Source: Diplolepis rosae (taxonomy: Eukaryota; Arthropoda; Insecta; Hymenoptera; Diplolepididae). Taken from it: DNA of 64,000 bases. The stretch covers positions 1,674,001 to 1,738,000 of the forward strand of contig JAPYXD010000056.1 in the NCBI GenBank assembly GCA_030998225.1. The letters run 5' to 3'. The position numbers and the translations under genes are program-made. Every line of letters begins with the position of its first letter. Positions within the stretch are counted from its first letter, which is position 1. Of this stretch, positions 1 through 10,212 are shown in pieces. The notes under the pieces are model-generated. The model searched no databases, was not told where the DNA came from, and was given only the letters and a program-made list of their open reading frames with translations.

Positions 1-2
1 GA

Positions 3-924
3 GCGAATCCCAAAGAAAGGGAAGGGCAGTACATCGCCCTCTTACGCTGCGGCTACCAGAGGCTAGACCCCACAAAAGGATGGGGAATGGCAGCTGGTGG
101 AAAAAAGAAGAAAAAAAAAGACGAAGGAGAGAGAGTTTTTTTTTCAGAATTGCAGAGGGCGCAGGAACCTCAGGAGAGAAAAAAGGTGCCACAGCGTTCC
201 CCGGCCGCCAGGTTGGGCGACGCTATCAGGGTGTCGGCGAAGGACGGTGAGTCCTACGCTGAGATCCTGAAAGCAATGAAGGCTAAGATGGAACCCCAGA
301 ATTCGGGAGTGGAGGTTCTCTCCATCCAGAGAACCAGGAAGGAAGAGATCCTCTTGGTCCTGAAAAAGGGGGGTGACGTCTCGGCTTCCGAGGAGGCGCT
401 CGACCAGGCGGTCGGGCAGAGAGCCGAGGTTAAGTCTCTGGTCTCGAAGAGGTCCGTTGAAATTAGGGACCTCGACGAGACCATCACAATAGAAGAGGTT
501 GTGGCCGCGTTCTGTATCGCGCTGGTCAAGCCAGACCTCGGGGACCAGTGCAGGCTGTATAAGCGCTTGGGCAGTGTACAGACTGCGGTGGTCCGTTTAA
601 CCGAGGCGGATGCTCGAAGCTTGCTCGGGCTCGGTAAGCTGAGGGTGGGGTCGGTAAACTGCCGCATCCGGGAGCATGTCGAGGTTGCTCCGGTGCTTCA
701 GGTGCCAGGGTTATGGTCATGTGTCGCGCGGCTCCACGCTTCCAGACAGGAAGGACGCCTGCTGGAGGTGTGGCGGCGCATCGCACGTGGCCAAGGAGTG
801 CAAGGCTCCGCCTAGGTGCCTGTCATGTGCTGATAAGGGCAAAAAAGATATCGCCCATGCTGCGGGGAGCGGCTCTTGCCCAATATTTAGAGCGGAGCTC
901 CAGAGGTTGAGGGGTGAAAAGTGA
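3..924 (+). pseudogene. R1-clade ORF1 (gag-like, zinc knuckle) pseudogene
   Basis: ORF1 binds element RNA in the ribonucleoprotein. The main frame runs 87-815. The zinc-knuckle end lies in the next frame (676-924), so a frameshift falls at about 670. Three knuckles are visible: the first reads CFRCQGYGHVSRGS, with Ser where the last Cys belongs; the second (WRCGGASHVAKEC) is intact; the third is CLSC...H...C. Before position 87 a third frame reads YAAATRG, then a stop, then DGEWQLVE before the Lys run, which is typical R1 ORF1 text. A second frameshift therefore lies in the A-rich run near 105-120. The stop codon TGA (922-924) overlaps the ORF2 start. Confidence 0.8.
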
Positions 925-1556
925 AATTTCTACAGCTCAACCTCGGGAGAGGGAAGGAAGCCCAGAACCTTCTGATGAAGACTGCCAAGGAGAGGGGGGC
1001 TGATGCGTTGCTCATTAGGGAGCAACACAAATGGTTCGAAAACTCTGCTTGGTACCAGGATGCATCACGGACGGCTGGGAACCTTGTTTGTAGCCCTGAT
1101 TTGAGCATCAGGGATTTCCTGTAGACCGACGCGGGGTTCGTTTGGTTGGAGGTGGCAGGTGTGCGTGTGTACAGCTGCTACTTTTCTCCCAGCGATCCTC
1201 TCGAAATCTTCGAGACCCAGATCCTCCTCCTTGAAGAAAGCCTCAGAGAGGCTACTGGGCGGTCCCTTATCGCGGGCGACTTTAATAGTAAGTCACCTGA
1301 GTGGAGCGAAGCACGTTTGGACAGGAGGGGGATCTTGGTCGGCGAGATGGCCGCTAGGAATGACCTAATTGTATTAAACCAGGGCAGGAATTTCACGTTC
1401 AGACGAGGAGCGGGGGGGTCGATTATCGACCTCACATTTGCCGCGCCCCGTCTTGCCGCAAGTATAGTCGACTGGTGCGTCCTCCAGGTAGTAACCTTGA
1501 GTGACCACCAGTGCATTGAGTTTAGCATCCGGGAACGGAGTCACCCAGTGAATTAG
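921..1556 (+). pseudogene. R1-clade ORF2: apurinic/apyrimidinic endonuclease domain
   Basis: This domain nicks target DNA for target-primed reverse transcription. Visible landmarks are LQLNLGRG at the start, REQHK, GDFNSKSPEW (Asp/Asn catalytic block, near 1278) and LSDHQCIEF (SDH motif, near 1500). ORF2 overlaps ORF1 by the usual few bases, but the overlap reads GTGA rather than ATGA, so the start codon appears mutated to GTG. An in-frame TAG at 1122-1124 breaks the domain. The same frame continues on both sides, so this is a point change. The RT domain follows after a further stop at 1554-1556. Confidence 0.85.
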
Positions 1557-3314
1557 GGAAGGGGCGGCAAAGGAAGAAGCCCCCCCAGGAACACAAGACG
1601 ACTCAGCGAAGACAAGCTACAAAAATATCTTGAGGAAACAAGGCTCATAGATGAGCTTGGTTGGGCTAAGTCTGCTGGGTCCTTTGAGGACACCGTGCGG
1701 GCTGCGAGGCGAAAAGTGGTCGCAGAACGTGACCACTCGATGCCTCGATGCCGGCACGGGCGTAACGGGAACTCAATGTACTGGTGGAACGAACAGTTGT
1801 CAGTCCTGCGTCGGGAATGCCTCACAGCGCGGCGGAGATTCACCCGCTCAGAAGGTGATCCTCTGCTGCACGAAGCATGGAAAAAAGCAAAATCAGCTCT
1901 GGGACAAGGCATAAAGACAAGCCGACTTCAGTGCTGGAAAGACTTGATCGGTGAGGTCGATAAGGACCCATGGGGTCTCGCCTTCAAAATAGTCACCAAG
2001 AGACTGGCTACTAGAAGAAAGATCCCGGGCCTGGATAATCCCGATCGAGTCAAGTATATCGTGCAAAGCTTGTTTCCGCATGTAGAGCCGTTCCAAAGAC
2101 AGGACCGAAGCTCCTGCGCGGTCCGGCGCGAAGAACGCTTCACTCTCGAAGAACTAAAAAGAGCAGGTGGAAGACTCAAAGCAAACACAGCGCCGGGGAT
2201 CGACGGGTTGCCGATCGAGATACTCAAAGATGTGATAGGGCCAAACCCGGAGATGCTCCTAGAAGTCTTCAACTCCTGTCTTCGGGAGGGGAGATTCTCC
2301 GCGGACTGGAAGGAGCAGAGGTTGTTCCTGCTGAGGAAGGGCAACAAACCTCTAGGGGATGCCTCATCGAATAGACCAATATGTCTGTTGGATACGATGG
2401 GGAAACTTCTGGAGGAAATGATCCTTAAAGACTACAGGGTCACATGGTTCGCGAGAATGGTCTCTCGGAAAACCAGTTCGGCTTTTGGAAAGGCAGCTCC
2501 ACAGTTGACGCCATCCAGGCAGTGGTGGACATCGCCACTGAAGCAAGAAGAGGAACTGGCAAGCGTAAGGGATTCTGCGCGTTGATCAGCATTGACATAC
2601 GCAATGCGTTCAATACCGCGAGATGGAACATCTGCATCGAGGCGATGGTGCGGAAAAAGGTTCCAGACTACCTGTTGCGAATTATAGATGACTATCTGAG
2701 CAACCGGTGGGTGATATACGAGGGCGACAAATGGTCTCTCAAGGAAGAGATGACATGTGGCGCCCCTCAAGGGTCGCGGGTGGGTTTACTCGTTTGGAAT
2801 GTCATGTACGACGATTTCCTGCGCATGGACCTGCCTGCTGGAACGAGCATCATCGGCTTCGCGGCTGACGTACTTGTCGTGTGCGCTGCTGACAACGTCG
2901 GAATTCTGGAACTGAGGATTAATGATACTCTGTGGCGGGCAAAGCGTTGGTTAGATAGCAGAGGCCTGAAAATGGCCCCTGAAAAGACCGAGGCTTTGCT
3001 CGTGACGGACAGGAGATCCTTCCAATATCCGAAGATCGTTCGCGGGGAGCATGAAATCGAGTGGAAAAAGAGCATTAAGTACCTGGGAGTGCAGTTGGAT
3101 CGAAGGCTTAGCTTCGGCGAACACCTGCAGATCGCTACGGCCAAAGCCATCCAATGTGGGGCTGTCCTAACTCGGCTCATGCCCAACATTGATGGACCTA
3201 GGGATGCTAAGAGAAGGCTGATGGCGAGAGTGGTAAACTCGAAGCTGCTTTATGCAGCTCCAATCTGGACAAGTGCCCTTAACAACCATGCTATCCTGAA
3301 GAAGCTGTTCTCGG
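1557..3314 (+). pseudogene. R1-clade ORF2: reverse transcriptase domain
   Basis: Reverse transcriptase copying element RNA at the nicked target. Landmarks in order are YWWNEQL, KANTAPGIDGLPIEIL (finger region), NRPICLLDTMGKLLEEMI, GLSENQFGFWKGSSTVDAI, FCALISIDIRNAFNTA (first catalytic Asp), CGAPQGSRVGLL and IIGFAADVLVV. The last block should read F-A-D-D; codon 2864-2866 is GCT (Ala), so the first Asp of the catalytic pair is lost. A one-base frameshift lies near 2424, moving the reading from frame 1695-2432 to 2444-3314. The thumb text (KSIKYLGVQLDRRLSFGEHL) is well kept. The enzyme must be inactive. Confidence 0.9.
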
Positions 3315-3983
3315 CCAATTGACTTATTGGCGGAGGAAAGGAAAGAGACGTTTCAGCTCTGTAAGGAGCTCACCTGCTCAACCAACCTGCAGGAAATCGC
3401 TCGGGCGAAGGAGGCCATCTGCAAGGATGGAAGGCTCAGACTCGTCGAGAAATGGCAGACGAGATGGCATGGTGACCAATCCGAGAGATAGACACACCGT
3501 CTAATCCCGGAGCTCACCACCTGGCTGGATAGAAAGCACGGTCAAGTCGGCTTTCACCTGGCACAAGCGCTTTCAGGCCATGGCTGCTTTACTGCGTACC
3601 TGAAGCGGTTTAAGATAAGAGACGACGAGTCGTGTAGCTACTGCGGATCCTCTGTGGAAAATGCAGAGCACACACTCTTTGTCTGTGCCAGGTGGGGCGC
3701 AGAAAGGGAGGCCGTCGTTCGGGCAGTGGGCGCACAGCTCACTCCTGACACGATGGTCTCTCTCATGCTCCAGTCTGAACAGATATGGATGCTTATCGAG
3801 TCATTCGTCACCCTGGTGATGAAGACAAGGGGCTCGATGGGCGTGCAGAGCGCGGCAATAACGGGGGCCAGTAGAAATCGCATCGGGGCCTACACCCGCG
3901 GTCTTGCGTCTTCGGCGGACTTGGCTTTCCGCTTCGTTCAGGGGAGGAATCGCTTTATTCCTCCCCTGGCCGGCTGCGGCTAG
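3315..3983 (+). pseudogene. R1-clade ORF2: C-terminal Cys/His region
   Basis: From 3315 the frame changes and reads PIDLLAEERKETFQLCKEL, then an in-frame TAG at 3489-3491 where related elements have Trp. It continues FHLAQALSGHGCFTAYLKRF and the CCHC motif SCSYCG...AEHTLFVC near 3632-3685. The jump at 3314/3315 drops a stretch that related R1 ORF2 proteins carry here (about 25-30 residues by my recollection of the family), so a small deletion rather than a simple frameshift is likely. The ORF closes with TAG at 3981-3983. Confidence 0.8.
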
Positions 3984-4003
3984 TCAGTCTGCTTAACGGG
4001 CGT

Positions 4004-4850
4004 GTTATATCGACTCAAGATACAACAAGATCTAATGAGAAATAAGAGGATCCCAGCATAGTTGACCTTTTTGTTAAAATCGAAAAGCAGATTCAAATAG
4101 AATTGATATATTTGGCTATGACATTAATGCTAGGTAATAAATTTCATCGGAGCTTGAGTCATCGGAGAAGGCAACTCATCCGATCTTAAACTTCAATACC
4201 AAGTATGGAAAAGGTGGTATACCTTGTTTTTTACTCTCACCATAGGTGACCTTTCAAAGGCCTATAAAAAGCGAAAGTTCCAATAGAGTTCAGTTCAGTC
4301 AGTTAGTCAACGTCCGATTTCTAAAATGTAACTAACGTGAGTCCAGTACAGTACCATCATCTCTACACCGCGAGTTCAGTCCAGCCTAGTCCAGCCTCAT
4401 CAGATTTTACCGCTAGCCAAACCAATTCTAATTCGACGCTGAGTTCAACGACTGTAAAAAGTGAAGGGGAATCGCCTTCCAAATTCTCTTGAAACTGGGA
4501 TCAAAGTTCAACTATATCAACCGGCTGGACTATGAATTTCCTATCTGACAACATCTATCTCAAAGATTACAACTGAGGTCTCAAGTTACCACATTCGCTC
4601 TACTGGACTCAATTCATCACCAAGCAAGTTACAACTCCGGGTAATTACAAGGGTACTTCAAAAATACAATTCAATTTCCATTTCCATGGTGCTTACTCAT
4701 TTCACAACTTGATTGTTAATAAATATATTTTATATCATTAACCATTCTCAATCACTGTCTATTCCTCATTCCTTAGAGAGGATCCTTCCGATCCTTACAT
4801 AAAACGAAGAGATCTTTTAAGAAGAGAAGTTTTACGTTTCTGACGTAACA
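4004..4850 (+). mobile_element. Solo LTR (gypsy-like, family 1 copy A)
   Basis: Begins TGTTA and ends TAACA, 847 bp. It has a TATA box (CCTATAAAAAGC, about 4259), an initiator-like TTCAGTTCAGTCAGT about 30 bp downstream, and a 3' block (GAGGATCCTTCCGATCC ... GACGTAACA) that matches the end of the 840-bp LTR at 33974-34813. No internal retroelement sequence adjoins it. The flanks (GGCG left, CAGA right) do not match, and a different dead transposon lies on each side, which suggests recombination between two LTR copies. The start coordinate rests on the terminal inverted bases and on length agreement. Confidence 0.65.
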
Positions 4851-4855
4851 CAGAT

Positions 4856-5640
4856 TTGGATGCAGCTACAAAGCCGTTTATAGGCTGAAAAATGGTTTCT
4901 TGTACAATGGCTCCAAATTTTCCACTTAGCTCTTTTAACAAAAGATAATGTGGAGATAGAAGCTTTCCATTCGTAGAAATCGTGGGTTGGATAGTTTAGC
5001 TGTGAGTTGTAGAAGAAATAGATTGGACGACATATTCGACTTGCCCTGTACCTTCAATTGCCAATGTTCTCCCAGAATGCATTTCTAACTGGAATCCACT
5101 TTGATCCGAGCTATAAACATTCTCTCGCCCATATTGAGTGATGTACGGCTTCACTTCATTCACAAAATTCTCCGCATTTACTTTTAACTTTTCCTTATCT
5201 TCTGATGTTTCTCTGGTGATGAATTTATTGACTTTTCTTGATGTTATTCGGTGAGTTCGTTTAAACTTCCACACCCACCAGTCAGATGGTTTAAATCGCG
5301 TGTCTTCAAAACCAAGGATATTTTCAGCATGTAGACCCCATTTCTGTAGGTTTACATCGTGAATTATCATATCAGCATCAATTGCACTTTTAAAATTGTT
5401 CAATGTGTACTTCGCAATACGATGCAACTTTTCCATGTATGTACCGCCTTTATTTACTTGTCCTGTACATCGGCTCAATTGACGTACTGATGTTACTTTT
5501 CTAAACCGATGTTGAACAGCACTTAACTCACGATTGCTTTTTTTCATTCCGCTTCCCCAAAACTCCACTGCTCTTTGTTTATAATCGAAGACAACATTTC
5601 CATCATCTCTCGAACAAACAGCGTCATCTGATTAAGAATC
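4856..5640 (-). pseudogene. CENP-B/pogo-like DDE transposase fragment
   Basis: On the minus strand, from about 5640 downward, the frame reads VFDYKQRAVEFWGSG, then a helix-turn-helix region (RELSAVQHRFRKVTSVRQL), a CENP-B-type block (FKPSDWWVWKFKRTHRI) and the first catalytic region (ENVYSSDQSGFQLEMHSG, where the Asp of SDQSGF is the likely first catalytic residue). After THS a stop (TAG) sits at about 4998, then TIQPTISTNGKLLSPHYLL and PINGFVAASKS follow to the LTR boundary at 4850. The C-terminal half with the remaining catalytic acids is gone, cut by the LTR. The architecture fits the pogo/Tigger-like group; the exact family is uncertain. Confidence 0.75.
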
Positions 5641-6066
5641 AAGTTTAGGAGTCCACTCTGCATAGGTGTCTTACACAGCAAAAGGCTCCAGTCTTTGTAT
5701 GGAACGCAACTAACAAAAGTTGTATTACATTTAAGGGATTTATAGGCATGATTACAAGACTTGATAAACTGTTCACTGATATGTTTCACTGCAGAAACAA
5801 AGAAATAGACTTTTAAACTCGAGAACGATGAAAGCAACACTGAACGATTATTCGCAGTCTTCACGAAAGTTCGCACCCTAAAAATAAAACTTGATCTTGA
5901 AAAACAAATACATTAAGCCTTATATACATTTCAATACATTCGTAATGATACGTAGGTCGAGATAAATAGCAGCTTAATCAGTTCAACCTTCTGCATGAGT
6001 CAAACATGTAATTTATGTATTTCTACAAATATAAACTTATATGTATAATATAGAGTTCTTTAATTT
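5641..6066. other. AT-rich sequence upstream of the pogo-like relic
   Basis: A minus-strand open frame runs from 5876 to 5544 (110 codons) just upstream of the transposase relic, in a different frame. It has no motif I recognise and may be 5' sequence of the same transposon. From 5880 to 6066 I see only AT-rich sequence. Confidence 0.3.
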
Positions 6067-6240
6067 ATAGAAATATAATATAATGCACTTAAGGGTGGTT
6101 ACCGCTTATAAATTAATTTCTCATCAAAATGCAAATATATAAATATTATTTTATTATCGCGTGGCATATATATTTTTTTCAGAATTTTCAGCCTCAATTT
6201 AACCTATTTGGTAATTTTATTGTATAATCGTCAGTTTTTT
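6067..6240 (+). repeat. TTAA-type repeat left end, copy 1
   Basis: Begins near GCACTTAAGGGTGGTTACC and continues through AAAATGCAAATAT and TTATCGCGTG. The same block recurs at 8918-9090. The TTAA followed by GGG resembles the end of a TTAA-targeting DNA element. No matching right end was found. Confidence 0.5.
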
Positions 6241-6427
6241 GGGGTAGTTTACCCCCATTGTTACGAGCGTGTCAAGGTGGCCAAAATTTCCAAAAATTAT
6301 AATATAAATTTCCACATAAATTCGCATGCCACTTGAAGCGCCCGTAACCGAGCACCTTGACAAGGTCGCTGATGCAGCTTATCGTTGCTCAGGTCAAGGA
6401 ACTTTTAGCTGATGGTTGGTTCGGGAA

Positions 6428-6895
6428 GGAAATTCCTAATACATTGTTATTAATATTAATATCGCCATTAATATTATTGCTTTTATATTATTAATGTTAT
6501 ATATCACGCCCATATTGCGTTATATTATGCATTATATTAATGTGTGTGTTAATATGCATATATATATTCATATACGGGCAGGCTCATGCACTTGCGTATG
6601 AATATGAGTTTATGTTTTCAGGTGAACGCGAATAATTATAACTACGATTTTTAATGCGAGTGACCTGTCACATGATCGCATAGATTGTAATTTCAGGAGT
6701 ATCTAAATTCAGGAAATTCCTAATGTATTATTATATTAATATTAATATTACCACTAATATTAATATTGCTTTTATATATTCATTTATTAAGTATTATGAC
6801 CTTTAATATTATTGCGAATAACTATAACTATAGTTTCATGCGAGTGGCCTGTCACATGATCGCAATTTTAATACCTAAAATAAGGTTCAAATTAA
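6428..6895 (+). repeat. Tandem duplication, period about 283 bp
   Basis: AGGAAATTCCTAAT at 6428 and again at 6711 each begin a unit: an AT-rich TAATATTAATAT stretch, then GCGAATAA.TATAACTA and a GCGAGTG.CCTGTCACATGAT block (about 6656 and 6840). Two diverged copies stand head to tail. Confidence 0.55.
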
Positions 6896-8917
6896 TGTAA
6901 GTCCAGGAAATTATTATAAATATTTTCACTGGAAAGTAGATGAAAGAGGAGAGAGCGCGAGAGAAGAAAAGATAGCATAAGAGAGAGGAAGAGGGAGAGA
7001 TATCCAGCGCGCGTACACTCATGCACTGTATATACCCGTCTCTTTTTGAAACTTTTGATGTGCTCTGCTGTACATCGCGAGGCTAGCATACATTCCATTT
7101 TCACACTTCCTTCTCGCGCGCCTATCCTTGCTTAGATGCTTTAGCCAGCTGATCTCCCACAACAAAGGCCACGTGCTTTTTGTAATTAAAACCTAAAGAC
7201 TCATCTGAATATTTAAAATAATTATGTTAAGGCTTTATAATTCATATAATGATTATAAGCCTAGACTAATTAAATATATATTTCAATTTAGCACGAAATA
7301 TATTAGAAACTAAAATCGTTTCTACAATTTGATGACAATGCATCAAATACTAAAATTCGATGAGCGCATTTCCTTTCTCTCGATAAGTGTGGAAATAGGG
7401 GAGAAATATTCGACACCTAAAAATCAGCAAATGGTGCAATAACTGAATTAGCATGGTACAAAGTCCATCTAAATTCCTAAAACCTCCCTACCATTATTTC
7501 CTTGTCCAATCATAGATTCTTTGATCATCAAAAAACCCTACCATGTTCACCTCGCGATGAAACAGTAAAACAGATCAACGCCAAGCCAAAATTGCAGTTA
7601 CTCGAGCAACCCGGTACTATTCGGAACTACTCGGACAGTAGGGAATATACTTTTCTCTACTTTTTCCCGTCTGCGGTCTAGATCGACAGTTCCTAGATTC
7701 TCGTTAGTTGATTGAAACCGTAAACCTCTTTCTAACGAAATTATTTATTTGAAATCGTGTCGGGCGGACGTAAAACACAAAAGTCTTCATCTAGACGGAA
7801 GCAATTCTTTTATTTTGAATATATCAAAATTAAATTCATCTTCAGCGGACCATTTAAAAGGTCCAATTCGTTGATCGTGAACGGTCGGTATACCTGTTTC
7901 ACTAGTTGAGGGTAACTCGTAAACGATTATCTAGTGATAGACTCTTGGCAATCGCATCGAACGTATATTAACGAAAATCTTCGGCGGACTATTTATAGTC
8001 CAAATCCAGTTTTTCGCGGTTTTTCTTCACCAAAATAAAACGGCACAAAGCAGCGAGAAATCGCAGAAAATTAATACTACCGAATCTCAAAACGGTAGTG
8101 ATAATTTTCACAAAATATTTGAATTAGATTTAATAGGGAAATTTTAGCGGTGAGAAGAGCGAGTTTGAAAGCACTCGACCCTTTTCTGGTTGAAAGACAA
8201 CCGTTATATTTTCTCATTAAACCTAAAAGAAAAGTGTAAAGCAGTTTGTGTGTGTGCATCACGCAAGGGACCAAAGTGGTTTCTTTTAGAAACCACAAAT
8301 ATATAAAATCAAGTTTGGCGCGGATAACTGAGAACTTCAGCAACGGGAACGCACTCTCTTCCTTGCTCCTGCTCTCCAGAAATCCGGTAGGATTAAGAAC
8401 CTAGGATACGGTAAAGTACACATTGTATCGTTTTAATTTATTTATCTTATCATTTTGTTGCTATCTTCAATAAAAATGTTCACCTCTACCAAGGTCATTA
8501 CCTGTGCATATTTAAAATATAAATTGTAATTTCTTGGGCCATTAGATTCGAAAATATTTAAAACACCCTTCCTCTTAAATTCAAAATTCAAGTGATAAGC
8601 GTAGGCGCGTGTAGAATACACTCTCAGTCCGAGAGTAGAAGACCAACGACTCCACATAATAATAAACGAATTCAGTTAATATTTGTATTAACTAAATTCG
8701 GCAGTTTGGACGACCTCCGCGTACTCATTTTACTAATTGATAAAATATATTAAGGGTAATTTTTTTAATTTTTATGAATTTTATTTACATTAATAATAGC
8801 CGTACGTAACACCCATAAAATGTTTCGACTAAATTGAGCAATTTATATTTTTCAACCCTCTGTGTGAAAGAATTTTTTCTGCTTGGTTTTGGACGTGAAA
8901 TTCACTTTATTTTATAG
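6896..8917. other. Long AT-rich stretch without recognisable genes
   Basis: Only short chance ORFs are seen, none with a motif. A diverged direct repeat of about 138 bp is visible: TCAGCGGACCATTTAAAAGGTCC at about 7840 and TCGGCGGACTATTTATAGTCC at about 7979. Each contains a short palindrome. A purine-rich GAGAGAGC stretch lies at 6950-7000. Confidence 0.4.
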
Positions 8918-9090
8918 CAATATAATAACATGCACTTAAGGGTGGTTACCCCTTATAAACTAATTTTTCATGAAAATGCAAATATACGTGAACTTTATTT
9001 TATTATCGCGTGCAACATATATTTTTCCCAGATTTTTCGGGTTGAAATAATGTCTATTTGAACATTTTTTGTATAATTAAAACTTATTGT
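8918..9090 (+). repeat. TTAA-type repeat left end, copy 2
   Basis: Second copy of the block at 6067-6240 (GCACTTAAGGGTGGTTACCCC, then AAAATGCAAATAT and ATTATCGCGTG), in the same orientation. It leads into sequence with repeated TTTTTACCCCC motifs (9105, 9250). Confidence 0.5.
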
Positions 9091-9255
9091 TATTACCCCC
9101 CAAAAATCTTTTTTATCAAGTTGACAAAATCACATATTTAATCTCTCACAGTGAGGATATTCTTCGAGTTGGTTTGATTGTGAAAGATTCTGTTATTATA
9201 TGTAAAACAATTAAATGGGTATGTGGTACCGCAGTTTTTGGGGTGATTTTTACCC

Positions 9256-9366
9256 CCTAAAAACTATTTTGAGCACGTAAAAAAATACGTGTCGCTTAGT
9301 TTTTCGAGTACTAAAACATATGTGTGAACGAACAAAATCGGAGGGGGACACCTACCTAGGGTTCCT
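9256..9366 (+). repeat. Repeat block X, copy 1
   Basis: Contains TTTTGAGCACGTAA, ATACGTGTCGCTTAGTTT and GGAGGGGGACACCT. Block X recurs at 32821-32938. Here X stands immediately before block L; in the second locus it stands after L. Confidence 0.6.
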
Positions 9367-10130
9367 TGTAAGTAGATGTAGGTATTCTTAGTCATATCCA
9401 AATCTACTTGTTGATTAGGAATAGAAATAGGCAAGAGAGAGAAGAGAGGGGATATAAAATCCTGGTTTCAAATCAAAATTGACCAATATTAATAGACAGT
9501 GGTGGGATAGAAACGTAGATCATTGAACAAACGTGACTTTATAAAATATTGCATCGCATGTGACTTTATACAAATTTGCAAGGCGCGTGACTTTATACAA
9601 TTTTACGCGATCCACTCCCACTTCAGTCACTATTGCAGGATTCGATAATATATACCCCAAATTCACCTCTGGAGGTTTGTCATTAAGTTTCGATCAGTTG
9701 TACGGTCAACTGGATTCATTTCGGAGCAGTAAGTCAACGTTGTGACTAGACCCTTCGATAGACATAAGTCTTCTTATTTCTTTTGAACACAATTTCAGTT
9801 TCTTTGAGCACAATTCTACCTTCGGTACTTGGTAAATAAAATCCTTGTTCCTTAATTGGTGCAAATCCGGAAACAGTAGTGCTATCTAGTTCCTTTGGAT
9901 TACGTGTATCGCGGTATTTTGACGTGTCGGTTAATAGTGATTCAATTCTGAAATCGGGACGAACTAACTTATCTTGTTAACAAGTGCATGCTAGATTCAT
10001 TTCTCGTGTACTCAGCAAGATAGCTAAGCGGATAATTGATCACACCAGTTGGTGGACTTGCATCCCCGACTCCAAACTACGTCCTGCAAAATTTATCGTT
10101 GTTTTGCTATACACGGAGACTCAAACCAAA
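9367..10130 (+). repeat. Repeat block L (LTR-like), copy 1
   Basis: 9369-9735 matches 26395-26716, and 10010-10115 matches 32704-32805. L contains three imperfect tandem copies of a unit with GTGACTTTATACAA (about 9533, 9560, 9590) and a shared CACTCCCACTTCAGTCACTATTG. Relative to the second copy it carries about 46 extra bases (near 9689-9734) flanked by TAAG. The composition looks like an LTR, but I could not fix termini or a target duplication. ORFs of about 60 codons here are not conserved between copies. Confidence 0.45.
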
Positions 10131-10212
10131 CCAAACTATCCTGCAAGACTTTGTGCCGTTGGCTTGCAACTATAGGAGTAATAAACGACATTTCTCTCTT
10201 TTGCCCTCTAAT

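Larger units (their letters stand above)
1..4003 (+). mobile_element. R1-clade non-LTR retrotransposon (LINE), degenerate, cut at window start
   Basis: Two ORFs in LINE order: a gag-like ORF1 with three Cys/His knuckles, then an ORF2 with APE-type endonuclease, reverse transcriptase and a C-terminal Cys/His motif. This is the R1-clade layout, without RNase H. The 5' end lies outside the window. The 3' end is cut by an LTR that starts at 4004, so no poly(A) or target duplication can be seen. GC content is much higher than in the flanks, as is usual for R1-type elements in AT-rich insect DNA. At least three frameshifts, two in-frame stops and one small deletion make it non-functional. Confidence 0.9.

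Noticed and set aside
1..3983. Site-specific R1 insertion in 28S rDNA
   Set aside because: No rDNA sequence in the window; only the R1-clade affinity of the proteins is supported.
6892..7104. 70-codon minus-strand ORF
   Set aside because: Ser/Leu-rich product of a GAGA-type low-complexity stretch.
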